This document shows positions 37,625 through 47,876 of a DNA stretch of 64,000 bases, piece by piece. A program made the translations under genes and the position numbers. Location: NCBI GenBank assembly GCA_019217005.1, contig JAHBNG010000008.1, positions 149,608-213,607 on the forward strand. The letters are read 5' to 3'. The stretch comes from Chloroflexi bacterium TSY (GTDB taxonomy: Bacteria; Chloroflexota; Anaerolineae; Caldilineales; Caldilineaceae). The notes below the pieces were generated by a model. The model did no database searches, was not told the origin of the DNA, and worked only from the letters and a program-made list of their open reading frames with translations. Position 1 is the first letter of the stretch. The number at the start of each line of letters is the position of its first letter.

Positions 37625-37787
37625 CACAAAAAACAGCGGATACAGCAAGTGTATCCGCTGCCAAACAAAAACAATTGCTCATTTACCAGAAGTGTGTGCA
37701 TAAAACATTCCTAAGAAAAATAAAGAGTTTGCACACGTTTGGGAAGAGCGAAAAACAACTGCTTTACACAAACATATACAGGTCCAA

Positions 37788-38381
37788 TTATGATGATTTT
37801 GCCCATGCCTCCATGGCTGCACCCGCAGAGCCGCCCCATACAGCCATCATCAAAATAACGCCAGTACCTAGCCAGGATGGATCTTGCCCCATTGAATTGG
37901 CAACGAGCAGAAAGACAATGGCACCAAGAAACGCTGCGATTATACTACCAACAATGAGTTTCCCGACAGATTGTGAGCTATCCAATACCCCAACCAGGAG
38001 TCCCCAAATCAGAGAAAAGATGGCAAGCACAATCAATCCACCAACTCCACCCACGACACTTCCCTGTGAGGCAATTAGTAGAGGCCACACAACGCCGATC
38101 ACGATAAAGAGCAAGAGAAAGATCGACCCAATGATTCCACCAATGAGCGGCAGAATGATAGAACCCAAACGTCCACTCGCTACACTATATCCAAGAACAG
38201 GACCCACACCGATGAGTAGCGCCATGATAGTGTATAAGACCAGATTTTCCATCCGGAAAAAGAGCACAAATAGGAGGGTCAAGAGAGCCGTTGCAACACC
38301 CGCATACAGGGCAGATAACCAAAGATTACCCTTGGGTTTGGCATCCGAGGCCGCAACAGTCGAGGCGGTTAATGGAATCAT
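37788..38381 (-). CDS. Polytopic membrane protein of unknown function
   Basis: This 197-residue protein has about six strongly hydrophobic segments (for example ALYAGVATALLTLLFVLFF, LGSIILPLIGGIIGSIFLLL and GSAGAAMEAWAKSS at the end) joined by short Gly-rich turns. I see no family motif. Glycine zippers such as GGVGGLIVLAIFSLIWGLLV suggest tight helix packing. The gene is alone, with AT-rich sequence of about 150 bp separating it from the PucR promoter region and two repeat elements upstream of its start. Confidence 0.7.
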   Translation of the reverse strand: MIPLTASTVAASDAKPKGNLWLSALYAGVATALLTLLFVLFFRMENLVLYTIMALLIGVGPVLGYSVASGRLGSIILPLIGGIIGSIFLLLFIVIGVVWPLLIASQGSVVGGVGGLIVLAIFSLIWGLLVGVLDSSQSVGKLIVGSIIAAFLGAIVFLLVANSMGQDPSWLGTGVILMMAVWGGSAGAAMEAWAKSS

Positions 38382-38435
38382 GTTCGTTTCTCCTGTCTAA
38401 CTGATTTCAAGGATGATGGGTATTAAATTTAGTAT

Positions 38436-38650
38436 CAGTAGATCCAAATTTGGCGTTTTTGACTATTTTCAGTCGGGAGAGAAGGGATTTTGGGGCCATT
38501 TTTTCAGATCTCAGTTGCCAAAAACAGCCAATTTCATATCTAGAAATCGCTTAAATTTTACGTAAATGCTAGGTATTGACTGGCAAATACGTATTTATGT
38601 CAACTAATTAGCCCAAATTCTCTCTCTAAACCTGAAATTTGGATCTACTG
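38436..38650. repeat. MITE-B copy 3 (215 bp, diverged)
   Basis: It has the same CAGTAGATCCAAATTT ends and length as copies 1 and 2, but with many internal substitutions (for example GGGAGAGAAGGG for GAGATTGCAGGG). AGTAT is duplicated at 38431-38435 and 38651-38655. It is an older insertion. It lies 35 bp before MITE-A copy 4 in a 530-bp gap that otherwise shows no gene. Confidence 0.93.
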
Positions 38651-38664
38651 AGTATACTGAACAC

Positions 38665-38819
38665 GGGGTGGTTCAAAATTAGGTTTACACTTTTGATATA
38701 TAGACAAAAATCTATATGAGACCGTTTTCTCTCTGAGAACCGGCGAAATCAGAGAATATAAACGTTCTTTCTGTTTCTAAAAGTGTAAACCTATCTATCC
38801 AGCTAAAATGAACCACCCC
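38665..38819. repeat. MITE-A copy 4 (155 bp)
   Basis: It has GGGGTGGTTCA ends and the 8-bp duplication CTGAACAC at 38657-38664 and 38820-38827. Its interior is the second subtype, matching the inner copy at 16367-16521 in reverse orientation. The target overlaps the sequence beside the right end of MITE-B copy 3, showing that MITE-A arrived after MITE-B here. Confidence 0.94.
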
Positions 38820-38908
38820 CTGAACACTGCCGTAAATATAAAAAAAATTTGATCGTTTTGGGTCGTGTGGAGGAGCCAAATTTATTCTCACTATGAGCAA
38901 GTGCGGAA

Positions 38909-39382
38909 TTATTCAATTGGCAACTCGTCCCAAGCGCCAAGAACCCAGCCGCTAATCAAAATGTATAAGACCGGTTGGTGATTTTGACTACATACACACA
39001 CAAGATGACCAGTCTCATCCACAGCAATTTCGTCAAGCCAAGTGCCCTGATTGATCAATGCACGTAACTGACTATCCAACTGTTCTTGGTCCTCAAGTGC
39101 TGTCTCGTCAAGCTCGGGGAAACAAGAAGCTCCGTATAACTCAAAGTATACGCCGCCTTCCAGGTATAAGTCAATGTCGAACAGGTCAGAGATCGCCAAA
39201 TCGGTCTTCGTTGCATCTCGGTTCGCTGATTTTGCCTCGATTAGCGCATCAACCAACGATTCTTCCCAAACAACATAGTGGACAATTTTCTGTCCGGTAA
39301 GCTGAAGCAGCTCTTCATACATCTCATCATCCACGCTTGTAAATAGTTCAGGGGGACTCTGTTGCTTTCGTCGTTTCGCCAT
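38909..39382 (-). CDS. Hypothetical protein, acidic, 157 residues
   Basis: I do not recognise the family. The protein has a basic start (MAKRRKQQSPPE), then an acidic alpha/beta-looking body with DEMYEELLQLTGQKIVHYVV and a hydrophobic end (VLYILISGWVLGAWDELPIE). No signal peptide or catalytic motif is evident. Its acidic body and lack of paralogues in the window give no functional hint. It is upstream of no clear operon: the M23 peptidase gene ends 141 bp upstream. Confidence 0.6.
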   Translation of the reverse strand: MAKRRKQQSPPELFTSVDDEMYEELLQLTGQKIVHYVVWEESLVDALIEAKSANRDATKTDLAISDLFDIDLYLEGGVYFELYGASCFPELDETALEDQEQLDSQLRALINQGTWLDEIAVDETGHLVCVCSQNHQPVLYILISGWVLGAWDELPIE

Positions 39383-39523
39383 TCGTTGCGTGTTTTGTGA
39401 TAATTTTGGTTGTCTGAGGAATTGTGTGGTTTTCCGTTAGTTTGTTGGTTAGATGGTTGGTGAACAAATCGGCAAACCATCCAACATATACCCCACAAAA
39501 CCTGGCAGAATCATGATTTTTTG

Positions 39524-40579
39524 TCATTCCTTGCGCTTTCCATGCACAATCATGCGCGTCGGAATATAAGTTGGCCGCTCAAAGTACTGTCCGCCTGCCT
39601 CAAAGTGACTGAATTTTGCTGGCAACCCCTGATCAATCAGCAAGTTTGGCCCTTCCATCAGATGAAAATGGAGATGCGGACCAGGCGAATGACCGCTATT
39701 ACCAACCCGTCCTAACAATGTTCTCCGTTTGATCAATTGCTCCTCATTCACTTGGATGCTCGCCTGCTGCAAATGGCCATAGTAACTAAACTCGCCATTC
39801 GCGTGACTAATTGCGACTGCATTTCCGAGGATACGGCGTGGGTCATTGTGAAACATGGCTGCATCTGGAACTTGGCCTGGTTTGAGATCAGGCATATCAA
39901 AACAGACGAATGCTACTTTGCCCCCTGCCGTTGCATAAACAGGTTGATCCCAACTGTGATGTTCTTCCAGTTCTGTCCCTGCTCCTCTAAAAAAACGATT
40001 CTCTGCATCAAGCTTTACGAAATCAATGGCATAAGTTTGGCTAAGGACCTCTTGCTTGTGTTGATCACTCCAATCAGCTCCCTGAATTGCCCACCAAGAA
40101 CCCTCCAATGGAAAATGCAGATTCGTCTTCTGTTCAGAATAACGGACTGGGATTTGTAACACAGTCTGCAACGGGGGCTTTGCATCCGCCTTATCGACCG
40201 AACTCTCTTGTTGGCTTGTGACCACTGTTTTCCCCACTGCACGAACCTCCAGCATCGTGAGAGGCTCATATCCGTGGAGCATAATGTGCAGACTGCGTAT
40301 AGCCAGTCCAGTGTTTACTGGAATGACAAGATCCGCATCTCCTATATGTTGCTGAATGATGCGTCCAGGCCACCGTTGTTCAAATAGCAGTTGATGACCA
40401 TTGTACCCTTGCAGCGCAATACCTGTTAACTCAATAGCGCCGTGAAGCGCTGTCAACCCCAGATCAAAAACGATTTCCTGCATCAGTGTTACGATGGGGA
40501 AGGGCATCTCATCATAACGTGCTGCAATGAGTGTGCTCGGGCGACATTCAACGACAAGATAAGGTGCCTTATTAGTCAT
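39524..40579 (-). CDS. M23 family metallopeptidase
   Basis: This 351-residue protein has a beta-rich N-terminal domain and a C-terminal LytM/M23 peptidase domain (about 170-340). Zinc-site motifs are [15 protein letters not shown] (a variant of the usual H-x-G-x-D element), then SYYGHLQ and the HxH motif [16 protein letters not shown]23 enzymes usually cleave Gly- or D-amino-acid-containing peptidoglycan cross-links. No signal peptide is visible, so either it is cytoplasmic or its export is unusual. The peptidase domain contains insertions (for example [17 protein letters not shown]) seen in some Chloroflexota relatives. The gene follows the Cys-rich gene with a 55-bp gap. Confidence 0.85.
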   Translation of the reverse strand: MTNKAPYLVVECRPSTLIAARYDEMPFPIVTLMQEIVFDLGLTALHGAIELTGIALQGYNGHQLLFEQRWPGRIIQQHIGDADLVIPVNTGLAIRSLHIMLHGYEPLTMLEVRAVGKTVVTSQQESSVDKADAKPPLQTVLQIPVRYSEQKTNLHFPLEGSWWAIQGADWSDQHKQEVLSQTYAIDFVKLDAENRFFRGAGTELEEHHSWDQPVYATAGGKVAFVCFDMPDLKPGQVPDAAMFHNDPRRILGNAVAISHANGEFSYYGHLQQASIQVNEEQLIKRRTLLGRVGNSGHSPGPHLHFHLMEGPNLLIDQGLPAKFSHFEAGGQYFERPTYIPTRMIVHGKRKE

Positions 40580-40634
40580 TCACTTCGCCCACAAATAGAT
40601 TCCAATTGAACAGATACCTCGAGAGAAATTCTTA

Positions 40635-41765
40635 CTATCTACCATATTTAATCTGATGACTCAATGGCTGGCGATTGGCTAAAAACTGTGCAAACCAATC
40701 ACGTTCGGCTGTACGCTCATGACGTCTGTGCGGATGATCTCCACCTACAACTGATTCCGTAACCGACAGAATTGCGACCGCCTCGACTGGTGAAATCCGA
40801 TAATAACGCTCCTCTGTCTCCAGGTTGTCCAGCCGCTCCCACCGATCAGTCCATTCATTCAGATAACATGTATAACAAGCGCGACATCGCCACACGCTAT
40901 AAGTCTGTTTGTCTTCTTCCGGGTTATCAACCACAAGCGCACCAATATTGGCAATTCGTCCCTGACAAGCAAAGCATTGCTCTGTCCCGGCACCCACACC
41001 GCTGCGTTCCGTCGACAGCAACTCAGCCAGGTCTAGAGTATAAGGGGCATCTTTCTGCCCTCTGCTAAGTTTAGTCCCTAACCAATCAACAAAATGGCGC
41101 CAACTCCTTCTAACTTCCTGCCCAATCGCTAACGCAGTGGACGCATCCTCATATTTTGTCTGCACTTGCATATTCGAACGAATTGCATCCGTGCCGTCGT
41201 CAATGGCAACTTCACAATTTGACTTTCCCTCTTTTTCCCTCCAATGCTCACACCCCAATGCCAAACACGATTGCCTGAGAATAGCGTCAGTCGAACGAAG
41301 CGTCACTTTTTGCTTATTGAACTGGTAATAAGGCATAGTGCTACTTTGTTGGCATAAGCCAAGCGACAGGCCATCCACGCTCTTTCCTGCACCTTTCATC
41401 CAGTTGGCACACGTCCCACAGGCATGAAGTATGAGATTTTTCGATTCCAGTTCGTTTTGTAAACGAAGATGGATGTCATCATGAAGTGGATCGAGCAATC
41501 GAATTAGTGTCCCAGATGGTTGACCTTCTGATGCATTTCCCTTGTTTTGCATCACAACCTGACCTGGTTGCTCAAAAGTCAGTGAGCATGAATCTGGTTC
41601 ACGATACCACGCTAGAATGGCCCAAGCAAACGAATTTAAACTTTTCCGCGTATCTTCCGTAAGCTGTAAGCGAAGGCGCTGATATACCTGTGTTCGACTA
41701 CCCGGAAAGATCCCCGACATCGTATCCTGGTTGAAGAGTCGAAGGCGATTTGGATCAGAACACAT
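40635..41765 (-). CDS. Cys-rich protein of unknown function, probable zinc binder
   Basis: This 376-residue protein matches no family I can name. It has several Cys clusters: HACGTCANWM, CLALGCEHW, EQCFACQG and WRCRACYTCYLNEWTD. These look like two or three zinc ribbons, or metal sites. The N-terminal half contains a mixed alpha/beta region. No signal peptide or membrane helix is present. It is co-directional with, and 55 bp upstream of, the M23 gene, suggesting co-transcription. Confidence 0.6.
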   Translation of the reverse strand: MCSDPNRLRLFNQDTMSGIFPGSRTQVYQRLRLQLTEDTRKSLNSFAWAILAWYREPDSCSLTFEQPGQVVMQNKGNASEGQPSGTLIRLLDPLHDDIHLRLQNELESKNLILHACGTCANWMKGAGKSVDGLSLGLCQQSSTMPYYQFNKQKVTLRSTDAILRQSCLALGCEHWREKEGKSNCEVAIDDGTDAIRSNMQVQTKYEDASTALAIGQEVRRSWRHFVDWLGTKLSRGQKDAPYTLDLAELLSTERSGVGAGTEQCFACQGRIANIGALVVDNPEEDKQTYSVWRCRACYTCYLNEWTDRWERLDNLETEERYYRISPVEAVAILSVTESVVGGDHPHRRHERTAERDWFAQFLANRQPLSHQIKYGR

Positions 41766-41839
41766 ATGATTTGACGATTGATCATTCGGGCGTTGGCTAA
41801 GGCTTTTCCAACAATTAAAGTCCCCAATTTATGCGACTT

Positions 41840-43258
41840 TTATTTTCCATTTGCTTCATTGATCAACGTCGTGGTTTCGACGACCGTCTCGTCAGGATCC
41901 GCCACGCCGTTCAACACCTTGATCAACATATCGCCTCCGTACCCCCATACCTCGTCCATCTCTGGTACGGTAGGCATGGAATGGGCAAATTCTGCTTGAC
42001 GCATAAAGCCACCTAGAATCGGGCCATCGACTTCGACGGTTCGGTTCGCTGGCAAGCGCCTCGCCACACGAACCAGAGTTGAGCCACTTTCTATACTCGT
42101 CAGATAGAGCATAAAAGCTCGCGCCAACCGTTGCTGACTGGACGAACTGTTTGGGTTCAGAAAGATGCCATCTGCACTGAGCCAAGGATGGGCAGGTCCG
42201 TTTGACCCTGTAGGCAACCGGGTGATGCCAAGATTTTCCCCTAGAGCTTCCCTAAGTTCTCCAATGCTCCAAGGGCCATCTATAAAAAAGGCAAATTCGC
42301 GCTTCTTAAACCGATCAATGAGCATCCCGTAGTCAGTATCGATAAAATTTCCCGCGAGTTGTTCCATTGCAACCAGCCAACGTAGATAATCAGCCGTTCC
42401 ACTGTTCTGATCGAGAATAACAACCCCATCTTCATCAAGCAATTGTCCTCCATAAGCCGGGATTCCCCAATAAAGATGATAAAGAGAGTTGTAAAGCCCG
42501 ATTCCATGTCGTGGATTTTCCTGAATCAATGCAAGGAAATCATCCGTAGTCGTTGGCAAGGCATCATCAGAAATCAACTCGCGGTTAAAGTAAAGGCTGA
42601 CAACCTCAAAGTTCGTTGGCAAACCATACAACTCACCTCGCCACCGCATATTGTCTAACGCTGCAGGCCAAAAGCGCTTTTGAACATCAACAGCAATCAA
42701 TGCGTTTTCAGGCGTATCCAGTCTTGCGACAACACCCGCTTGGATCATATCTCCCAGCCACCAATTTGGAGCCAAAACCAGATCTGGTCCTTCTCCTGCT
42801 TGAACGGCTTCTGCATAACCCTGACCAAGATCATCATAAGCGACAAAGAGTGTATGGACTCTCAAACCTGGAAAGCGCTGCTCGGCTGCGACAAGGATCT
42901 CCTCCAGTGCATCTGCATCTGCCCCCGCCCAACTATGCCATAGGACAATATTTCCGACGATCGGTTCGGGGGTAAAGGTAGGCGTTGGGTCAATGACGGG
43001 CGCACTAGGAGACTCGACAGTCTGCTCAATTGCTATTGGCGTGCCGTTTTGTCCGTTTTCAGCTTGTAATGTTGGAGTCTCTAGAATGGGCGTTGGCGTT
43101 TCAGACACACGGCTACACCCGATATCGAATAAGCAAGCGACAACGAGTAAGAGATATAGTGCAGATCTGTGAAATGTTGGGCGGCAAACGCTGAACGGCC
43201 AAAGATCAGTGGATGGTGTATAGTAAGATATGTCATCGAATGTATGCGTCTTAACCAT
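41840..43258 (-). CDS. Sugar ABC transporter substrate-binding lipoprotein
   Basis: This 472-residue protein has an N-terminal signal ([17 protein letters not shown]) with a lipobox Cys around residue 49, preceded by an unusually long n-region; the real start may be an internal ATG or GTG. A Thr/Pro-rich spacer ([15 protein letters not shown]) follows. The mature domain has the family 1 fold: [54 protein letters not shown] and [16 protein letters not shown]. No permease genes adjoin it, so it probably serves an importer encoded elsewhere. The downstream gene is the Cys-rich gene at 41765. Confidence 0.88.
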   Translation of the reverse strand: MVKTHTFDDISYYTPSTDLWPFSVCRPTFHRSALYLLLVVACLFDIGCSRVSETPTPILETPTLQAENGQNGTPIAIEQTVESPSAPVIDPTPTFTPEPIVGNIVLWHSWAGADADALEEILVAAEQRFPGLRVHTLFVAYDDLGQGYAEAVQAGEGPDLVLAPNWWLGDMIQAGVVARLDTPENALIAVDVQKRFWPAALDNMRWRGELYGLPTNFEVVSLYFNRELISDDALPTTTDDFLALIQENPRHGIGLYNSLYHLYWGIPAYGGQLLDEDGVVILDQNSGTADYLRWLVAMEQLAGNFIDTDYGMLIDRFKKREFAFFIDGPWSIGELREALGENLGITRLPTGSNGPAHPWLSADGIFLNPNSSSSQQRLARAFMLYLTSIESGSTLVRVARRLPANRTVEVDGPILGGFMRQAEFAHSMPTVPEMDEVWGYGGDMLIKVLNGVADPDETVVETTTLINEANGK

Positions 43259-43353
43259 AACATTCTCTAAGTTTCAGTCGTTCACAAAAATTAAGATTTT
43301 AGGGAGATAGCATTCTCTAACGCGGCATCCTTAGAGAGAAATCGACGTTAGAG

Positions 43354-43488
43354 ATTACACGCAGTAGGATTTCTCAGAGGTAGAGCGTTCAAATGGCGAA
43401 AAAAGACGCAGTAGAGAATCTCGGACCATTTGGCACGCTCGAGTCTGTTTTGACTGAGAAATGCAGGATTATGTCTACTGCGTGTAAT
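43354..43488. repeat. 135-bp inverted-repeat element with possible 4-bp duplication
   Basis: ATTACACGCAGTAG at 43354 is exactly complementary to the end at 43488, and further pairing (TTTCTCAG/CTGAGAAA, CAAATGG/CCATTTG) gives a long hairpin. AGAG flanks both ends. Directly left of it, CTCTAACG (43314) and CGTTAGAG form another small palindrome. The whole 268-bp gap between the binding protein gene and aroQ is occupied by these structures. This may be a small MITE or a terminator. Confidence 0.55.
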
Positions 43489-43526
43489 AGAGAACGCCCC
43501 CTACTCGAACTTGTGAATGACTGAGT

Positions 43527-43973
43527 TTACGCATTTTTATACTCTTGAATATACTCAAGCAGCGCTGTTAATCCTAGCAAATAGCTACGCCAACCAAAGC
43601 CAGCAATCTGTCCCAGCGCAACTGGGGCAATGACTGACGTGTGGCGGAATTCTTCACGCGTATGAATATTGCTTAGATGCACCTCAACCGTCGGCAACTC
43701 AACACCCGCCACAGCGTCTCGTAGCGCATACGAGTAATGGGTGAACGCACCTGGATTAATCAAGATACCGTCTGCCCACTCTCTTGCATCGTGGATAAAG
43801 TCAATGATGACACCTTCATGATTGCTCTGCATAATGCGTAGCTTGTGCGCATCACCCGCATGGTTGTGCAATGCTTGATTGATGGTGTCCAGCGTCATAC
43901 TCCCATAGATGCTCGTTTCACGTACACCCAGTAAATTTAAATTGGGGCCGTGAATCACCGCAATTTTCGTCAT
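43527..43973 (-). CDS. aroQ: Type II 3-dehydroquinate dehydratase
   Basis: This 148-residue protein converts 3-dehydroquinate to 3-dehydroshikimate in the shikimate pathway, in the cytoplasm. Motifs are the start [19 protein letters not shown] with the active-site Arg and Tyr loop, the [18 protein letters not shown] block, and [20 protein letters not shown] with the catalytic His. Length and order match the dodecameric type II enzyme. It is the last gene of the aroC-aroKB-aroQ set on the minus strand, 97 bp after the aroKB stop. Confidence 0.96.
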   Translation of the reverse strand: MTKIAVIHGPNLNLLGVRETSIYGSMTLDTINQALHNHAGDAHKLRIMQSNHEGVIIDFIHDAREWADGILINPGAFTHYSYALRDAVAGVELPTVEVHLSNIHTREEFRHTSVIAPVALGQIAGFGWRSYLLGLTALLEYIQEYKNA

Positions 43974-44070
43974 GGCTCGCTCGTTATTTTTATCATCCGT
44001 TCCTGCCTGAATCCGTCGTGATGCTACAACCCTGAATACCCACCCAACAAAAATTGAGCTTGATCGATGG

Positions 44071-45678
44071 TCAGTATAACACTTTCGCTAGCGCACTACG
44101 AACCAAATCTGTCCCTGGATCATCAATTATTGTCACATCACCAATCTCCTGCGGGATAATAAAACGTAGCGTCTTGCCCTTGCGCTTCTTGTCGTGCCGC
44201 ATAATTGCCATCGTTTCATCCAAATCATATCCGCTGAAGTGTGTTGGCAAACCGACCCGGTCCAACACGTTATGAATACGCGTCACTAATTTGGGAGAAC
44301 AACATTCGATGCTTGCCGCCAGATGTGCAGACGCAACAATCCCTGCCGCCACAGCCTCGCCGTGACGCACCTGGTATCCACTGACATGCTCGATGGGGTG
44401 ACCAAATGTATGGCCTAAGTTTAACAGAGCCCGGCGCCCATGTTCATATGGATCTTCCTCTACCACGCGGACTTTGACTCGCACCGCATCGGCCACCATA
44501 TGCGTCAAACTCGTGGGACCATGCTCCTCGATCTGTTCAAAGAGATCGGGCGCGTCAATGATCCCGTGCTTAATGGTTTCAGCCAATCCACACCGAAACT
44601 CCACAGCAGGCAGAGTTTCTAACACCTTCGTATCAATAATGACAACCTCCGGCTGCTTGAACGCCCCCACTAGATTTTTGCCTTGTGGTAGATCAACACC
44701 CGTCTTTCCACCTACCGAAGCATCAACCATTGAGAGAAGCGAAGTGGGTAACTGTACAAAGGGTACACCACGCAAAAAGCTGGCTGCTGCAAACCCCATC
44801 ATATCACCCACGACACCACCACCCAATGCAATCAGTGGGCTGCTTCGGTCCAGACTTGCACCCATCAACTGGTCATAGATACTAGCCATCGTCTCCAACG
44901 TCTTGTGCTCTTCGCCATCTGGAACAGTGCAGATCGTCGGTTCAAATCCGGCTGCGCGCAAGCTCTGCCCAACTGTATCCGCAAAATGCGCACCGATGAT
45001 CGGGTTCGTGACAACAGCAGCTGGACCAACACGAACGCCCCGATTGCGTAACAACGTCCCCGCGTGCTCCAACAGCCCTTCACCCAAGCAGATATCGTAA
45101 CTCCCCAACGGATTCTTCACCGGAATTAGCGTCATACCAGAGACTTCTTGCTCAGCGGCCAATGTCTGAAACAATCCATCCACAACATGTTCCGGGGTCC
45201 TTCCCGTTGTATCAACTTGATGCACAATGGCGGCATAAGCATGTCGCCGTTCGTGGAGCAAATTGCGGATCCGCTGCCGCCGCTCTTCCGGGCTGTTGTC
45301 CAGCAGCGGACGGATACCCATCTCGTCGACGCGGCGCAAGATCTCATCCACAGTAGCCGTCAGGCAGATGATGACACCACTCGTAGCAAGTGCTTTCCGA
45401 TTGCCAGAATTGACAAGAGCCCCGCCTCCTGTGCTAATCACCAAGCCACTTTGTTCCGACAATTGCTGGCAGAGCCGAGCTTCAGTCACACGGAAGTGGG
45501 GTTCACCTTCATCGGCAAAGACTTGCGAGATCGGCTTGCCATAGTGGGCCTCGATCTGCGTATCCATATCGATAAATTCACGATTCAACCGTTTGGCTAG
45601 CGATTGACCAATGGTGGTTTTTCCCGTGCCCATGAAACCGGTCAGGATAATGTTTTTGTCTAATGGATAATAGTTCAT
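44071..45678 (-). CDS. aroKB: Bifunctional shikimate kinase / 3-dehydroquinate synthase
   Basis: This 535-residue fusion covers two shikimate pathway steps. Residues about 8-175 are shikimate kinase: P-loop GFMGTGKTT (14-22), FIDMDTQIE and the STGGGAL loop. Residues about 190-530 are 3-dehydroquinate synthase: [15 protein letters not shown], the NAD-binding [13 protein letters not shown], and the metal-binding regions in [10 protein letters not shown] and [17 protein letters not shown]. Kinase-synthase fusions are known in several bacterial lineages. The gene follows aroC by 12 bp, so translation is probably coupled. Confidence 0.96.
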   Translation of the reverse strand: MNYYPLDKNIILTGFMGTGKTTIGQSLAKRLNREFIDMDTQIEAHYGKPISQVFADEGEPHFRVTEARLCQQLSEQSGLVISTGGGALVNSGNRKALATSGVIICLTATVDEILRRVDEMGIRPLLDNSPEERRQRIRNLLHERRHAYAAIVHQVDTTGRTPEHVVDGLFQTLAAEQEVSGMTLIPVKNPLGSYDICLGEGLLEHAGTLLRNRGVRVGPAAVVTNPIIGAHFADTVGQSLRAAGFEPTICTVPDGEEHKTLETMASIYDQLMGASLDRSSPLIALGGGVVGDMMGFAAASFLRGVPFVQLPTSLLSMVDASVGGKTGVDLPQGKNLVGAFKQPEVVIIDTKVLETLPAVEFRCGLAETIKHGIIDAPDLFEQIEEHGPTSLTHMVADAVRVKVRVVEEDPYEHGRRALLNLGHTFGHPIEHVSGYQVRHGEAVAAGIVASAHLAASIECCSPKLVTRIHNVLDRVGLPTHFSGYDLDETMAIMRHDKKRKGKTLRFIIPQEIGDVTIIDDPGTDLVRSALAKVLY

Positions 45679-45690
45679 TCTGTCAACTAT

Positions 45691-46965
45691 TTAATGCTCA
45701 TTTCTAAATAATGTGAATTGATTCGGATCTACCTGTCGCGCCTGCTGCATCAACACAGCATTCATCAACTCAATCGCCATCCGCGATTCAAGCGTGACGC
45801 CTGCACGGACCCCAACGCAGGGATCGTGCCGGCCCTTCTCAAGCAGAAAATCAATTTCCTCCAGATTTTTACGTACAGACTGTTGAGGCTTGACAATGGT
45901 CGAAGTGGGTTTGAAGCCGACGCGAAAGACCAGAGGCATACCTGTTGTAATCCCACCCAGCAAACCGCCATGACTGTTCTGTTGATATCCTGTCTGGCGA
46001 ATCGGGTCATTGTTCTGACTACCAAAGCGCTCAACAACATTCTTGCCATCGCCCATTTCCACTGACTGCACGGCGTTCAATCCACCTAAAATACCCATCA
46101 TGCGCAGCTTGAGGCTCTGATAGAGCGGATCACCTACTAATGCGGGCACATTGACCGCAACGACCTCAACTGCTGCTCCCAGCGAATCGCCATCAACGCG
46201 TGTCTTCTTGATCAAGTCGCCGGCCTCATGTGCAAATTCTGCGTCGAGCGTATGGATCCCAGATCGCTCTATTTGCTCTTCAATTGCTGTCAATTGATCG
46301 AGAGACACCTGATTTGTATCAGCTTGGTTCTGTGATGCCTGGACATATGCGTTTACCGTCTCGGCCAATGATTGGCTTGTGGTCAATCGACCAACTTGGC
46401 AAATGGATGAGAGAATGACTGTATTAAACTGTTCACGCAGAAAGAGGCGCGCAACTGACCCGCCAATCACGTCTGAGATGGTTGAGCGGTAGCTGGAGCG
46501 CCCACCACCACGAATATCCACAAAGCCGCGAGATTTGTGATACTTAACTAAATCGGTGTGACCAGGACGTACTTCGCCAGATGAGCCAGAAAACTGCGTA
46601 TAGTCACCCGATTTTTTGGAGGTTGAAAGAACCATCGCTGCGATCGGCTCACCAGTTGTATATCCCTCCTCATATGCTTCTGTCTGAAAGATTGCATCTT
46701 CAACTTGAACCGAGATTGTCGGACCATCCAACAATTTGTCATGCTGGTTCTGATAAAGGCCAGAGAGAAAGACAACCTTGTCCTTTTCATTGCGAGGCGT
46801 GCCGTGCCGATTACCACCAGGACGTCGTCGATCTAGGTATTGTTGAACCTGCTGACGCGTGATGTAGAGCCCTGGTGGGCAACCAAAAATCAGGGTTGTA
46901 ATAGCCGGACCGTGAGATTCGCCGGCTCCAGCTACTGAATAAAGAGGACCACCTAAAATTTCCAT
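45691..46965 (-). CDS. aroC: Chorismate synthase
   Basis: This 424-residue enzyme makes chorismate from 5-enolpyruvylshikimate 3-phosphate using reduced FMN. Family signatures are GESHGPAITTLIFGCPPG near the N-terminus, RPGHTDLVKYHKSRGFVDIR, GGGRSSYRSTISDVIGG and RHDPCVGVRAGVTLESRMA. It is longer than most bacterial enzymes (about 360-390), mainly from a central stretch around QNQADTNQVSLDQLTAIEEQ. It heads the aro gene set and starts 2 bp from the end of an Rpn nuclease remnant on the same strand. Confidence 0.96.
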   Translation of the reverse strand: MEILGGPLYSVAGAGESHGPAITTLIFGCPPGLYITRQQVQQYLDRRRPGGNRHGTPRNEKDKVVFLSGLYQNQHDKLLDGPTISVQVEDAIFQTEAYEEGYTTGEPIAAMVLSTSKKSGDYTQFSGSSGEVRPGHTDLVKYHKSRGFVDIRGGGRSSYRSTISDVIGGSVARLFLREQFNTVILSSICQVGRLTTSQSLAETVNAYVQASQNQADTNQVSLDQLTAIEEQIERSGIHTLDAEFAHEAGDLIKKTRVDGDSLGAAVEVVAVNVPALVGDPLYQSLKLRMMGILGGLNAVQSVEMGDGKNVVERFGSQNNDPIRQTGYQQNSHGGLLGGITTGMPLVFRVGFKPTSTIVKPQQSVRKNLEEIDFLLEKGRHDPCVGVRAGVTLESRMAIELMNAVLMQQARQVDPNQFTLFRNEH

Positions 46966-46967
46966 CG

Positions 46968-47876
46968 TTAGTCATTGGGCGTTACTGGCGGATTCGTTTC
47001 GTCTTCTATTGGCGAGTCATCCAGATCGGTATCTCGCTCTTCAGCAGCAGTGACTTCATGAACCGGATCGACTTTGTTGTCTTGTACTAGAATGTCTTTG
47101 ATGACATGAATGGCGAGCCCCGTTACATCAGCAATGACAGCAATGTCATAATTGCGCTCGTGCATAGCATGAACAATTTGCCGATTGCGAAGGTCGATGC
47201 CTTCCCTGTGACCTTCTCTGTGGCCTTCTGCACGGCTTTTGGCACGGACTTTTTCTTTTTCTCGTTCGATGGCTGTCAATAGCATGCTCTGAACCTCCTC
47301 TTTATCGCGAATCACCTGTGCTAGCGAACCATATTCCTCTTCATCCACACGACCATGAAGAGCCAACTGCTTAAACCAATTTAGAAAAAGATAAACGGCC
47401 TCTCGATCCGCCTCTTTGTCATAGAGGGTCAGCAAAACCTCTTCCAACAATTCCACATTGTAGTGCGCCTCTGCGATGAAAAGTGCCGAGATAATGTTGC
47501 GGATGCCCAGCAGTTGGCTCAATGAAAACTCATTTTCGATAATCTTGAGATACTCAAAGTCCAACCGATGCTGACCCAGAGGCGGATACGCTTCAATCAA
47601 CTCTGCGATGTTCGTCGGTGCCGTCCACTGATTATCGCCATTATACAACACAATGGGCAGAATGGCAGGTAGCTTCGCAACCTCTTTCTTGACCGTACCG
47701 TGGGTCAGCAGATAATCCATGTAGAAACCAGTCAGATAGTGCAGCACTCGCACAGCCATGAAGCGCTGCATCGTGGATTGAAACTCGACCAGAATGTAGA
47801 AGTAAACCTCGTGTTGGGTCCCATCTGCTCGAATCAGAGGAACACCATAGATGATACCAATCCGACATAATTTGTC
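46968..47876 (-). pseudogene. Rpn family nuclease (PD-(D/E)XK transposase-like), N-terminally truncated
   Basis: The frame reads HEVYFYILVEFQSTMQRFMA, AILPIVLYNGDNQWTAP and FSLSQLLGIRNIISALF. The C-terminus has a charged helix with duplicated EGHREGHREG, typical of Rpn proteins (recombination-promoting nucleases), ending VIADVTGLAIHVIKDIL. The first 45-60 residues, including the start and first catalytic acid, are missing: the readable frame begins right after the RraA stop at 47877-47879. The ATG at 47771 lies inside the domain. The EFQS motif is retained. It is probably inactive. Confidence 0.8.

Noticed and set aside
37532..37682. N-terminal extension of 50 residues for the PucR regulator
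   Set aside because: The extension reads through the P76 palindrome and has a Cys-rich, non-conserved composition. The ATG at 37532 matches the PucR family start.
37252..38400. Long plus-strand frame of 382 residues opposite PucR and the membrane protein
   Set aside because: It runs through the P76 repeat and antisense to two well-supported genes; composition is Ser/Thr/Pro-rich antisense noise.
44920..44960. GGTTCAAATCC word resembling a tRNA T-arm
   Set aside because: It is inside the aroKB coding frame and no acceptor stem or anticodon arm is nearby.
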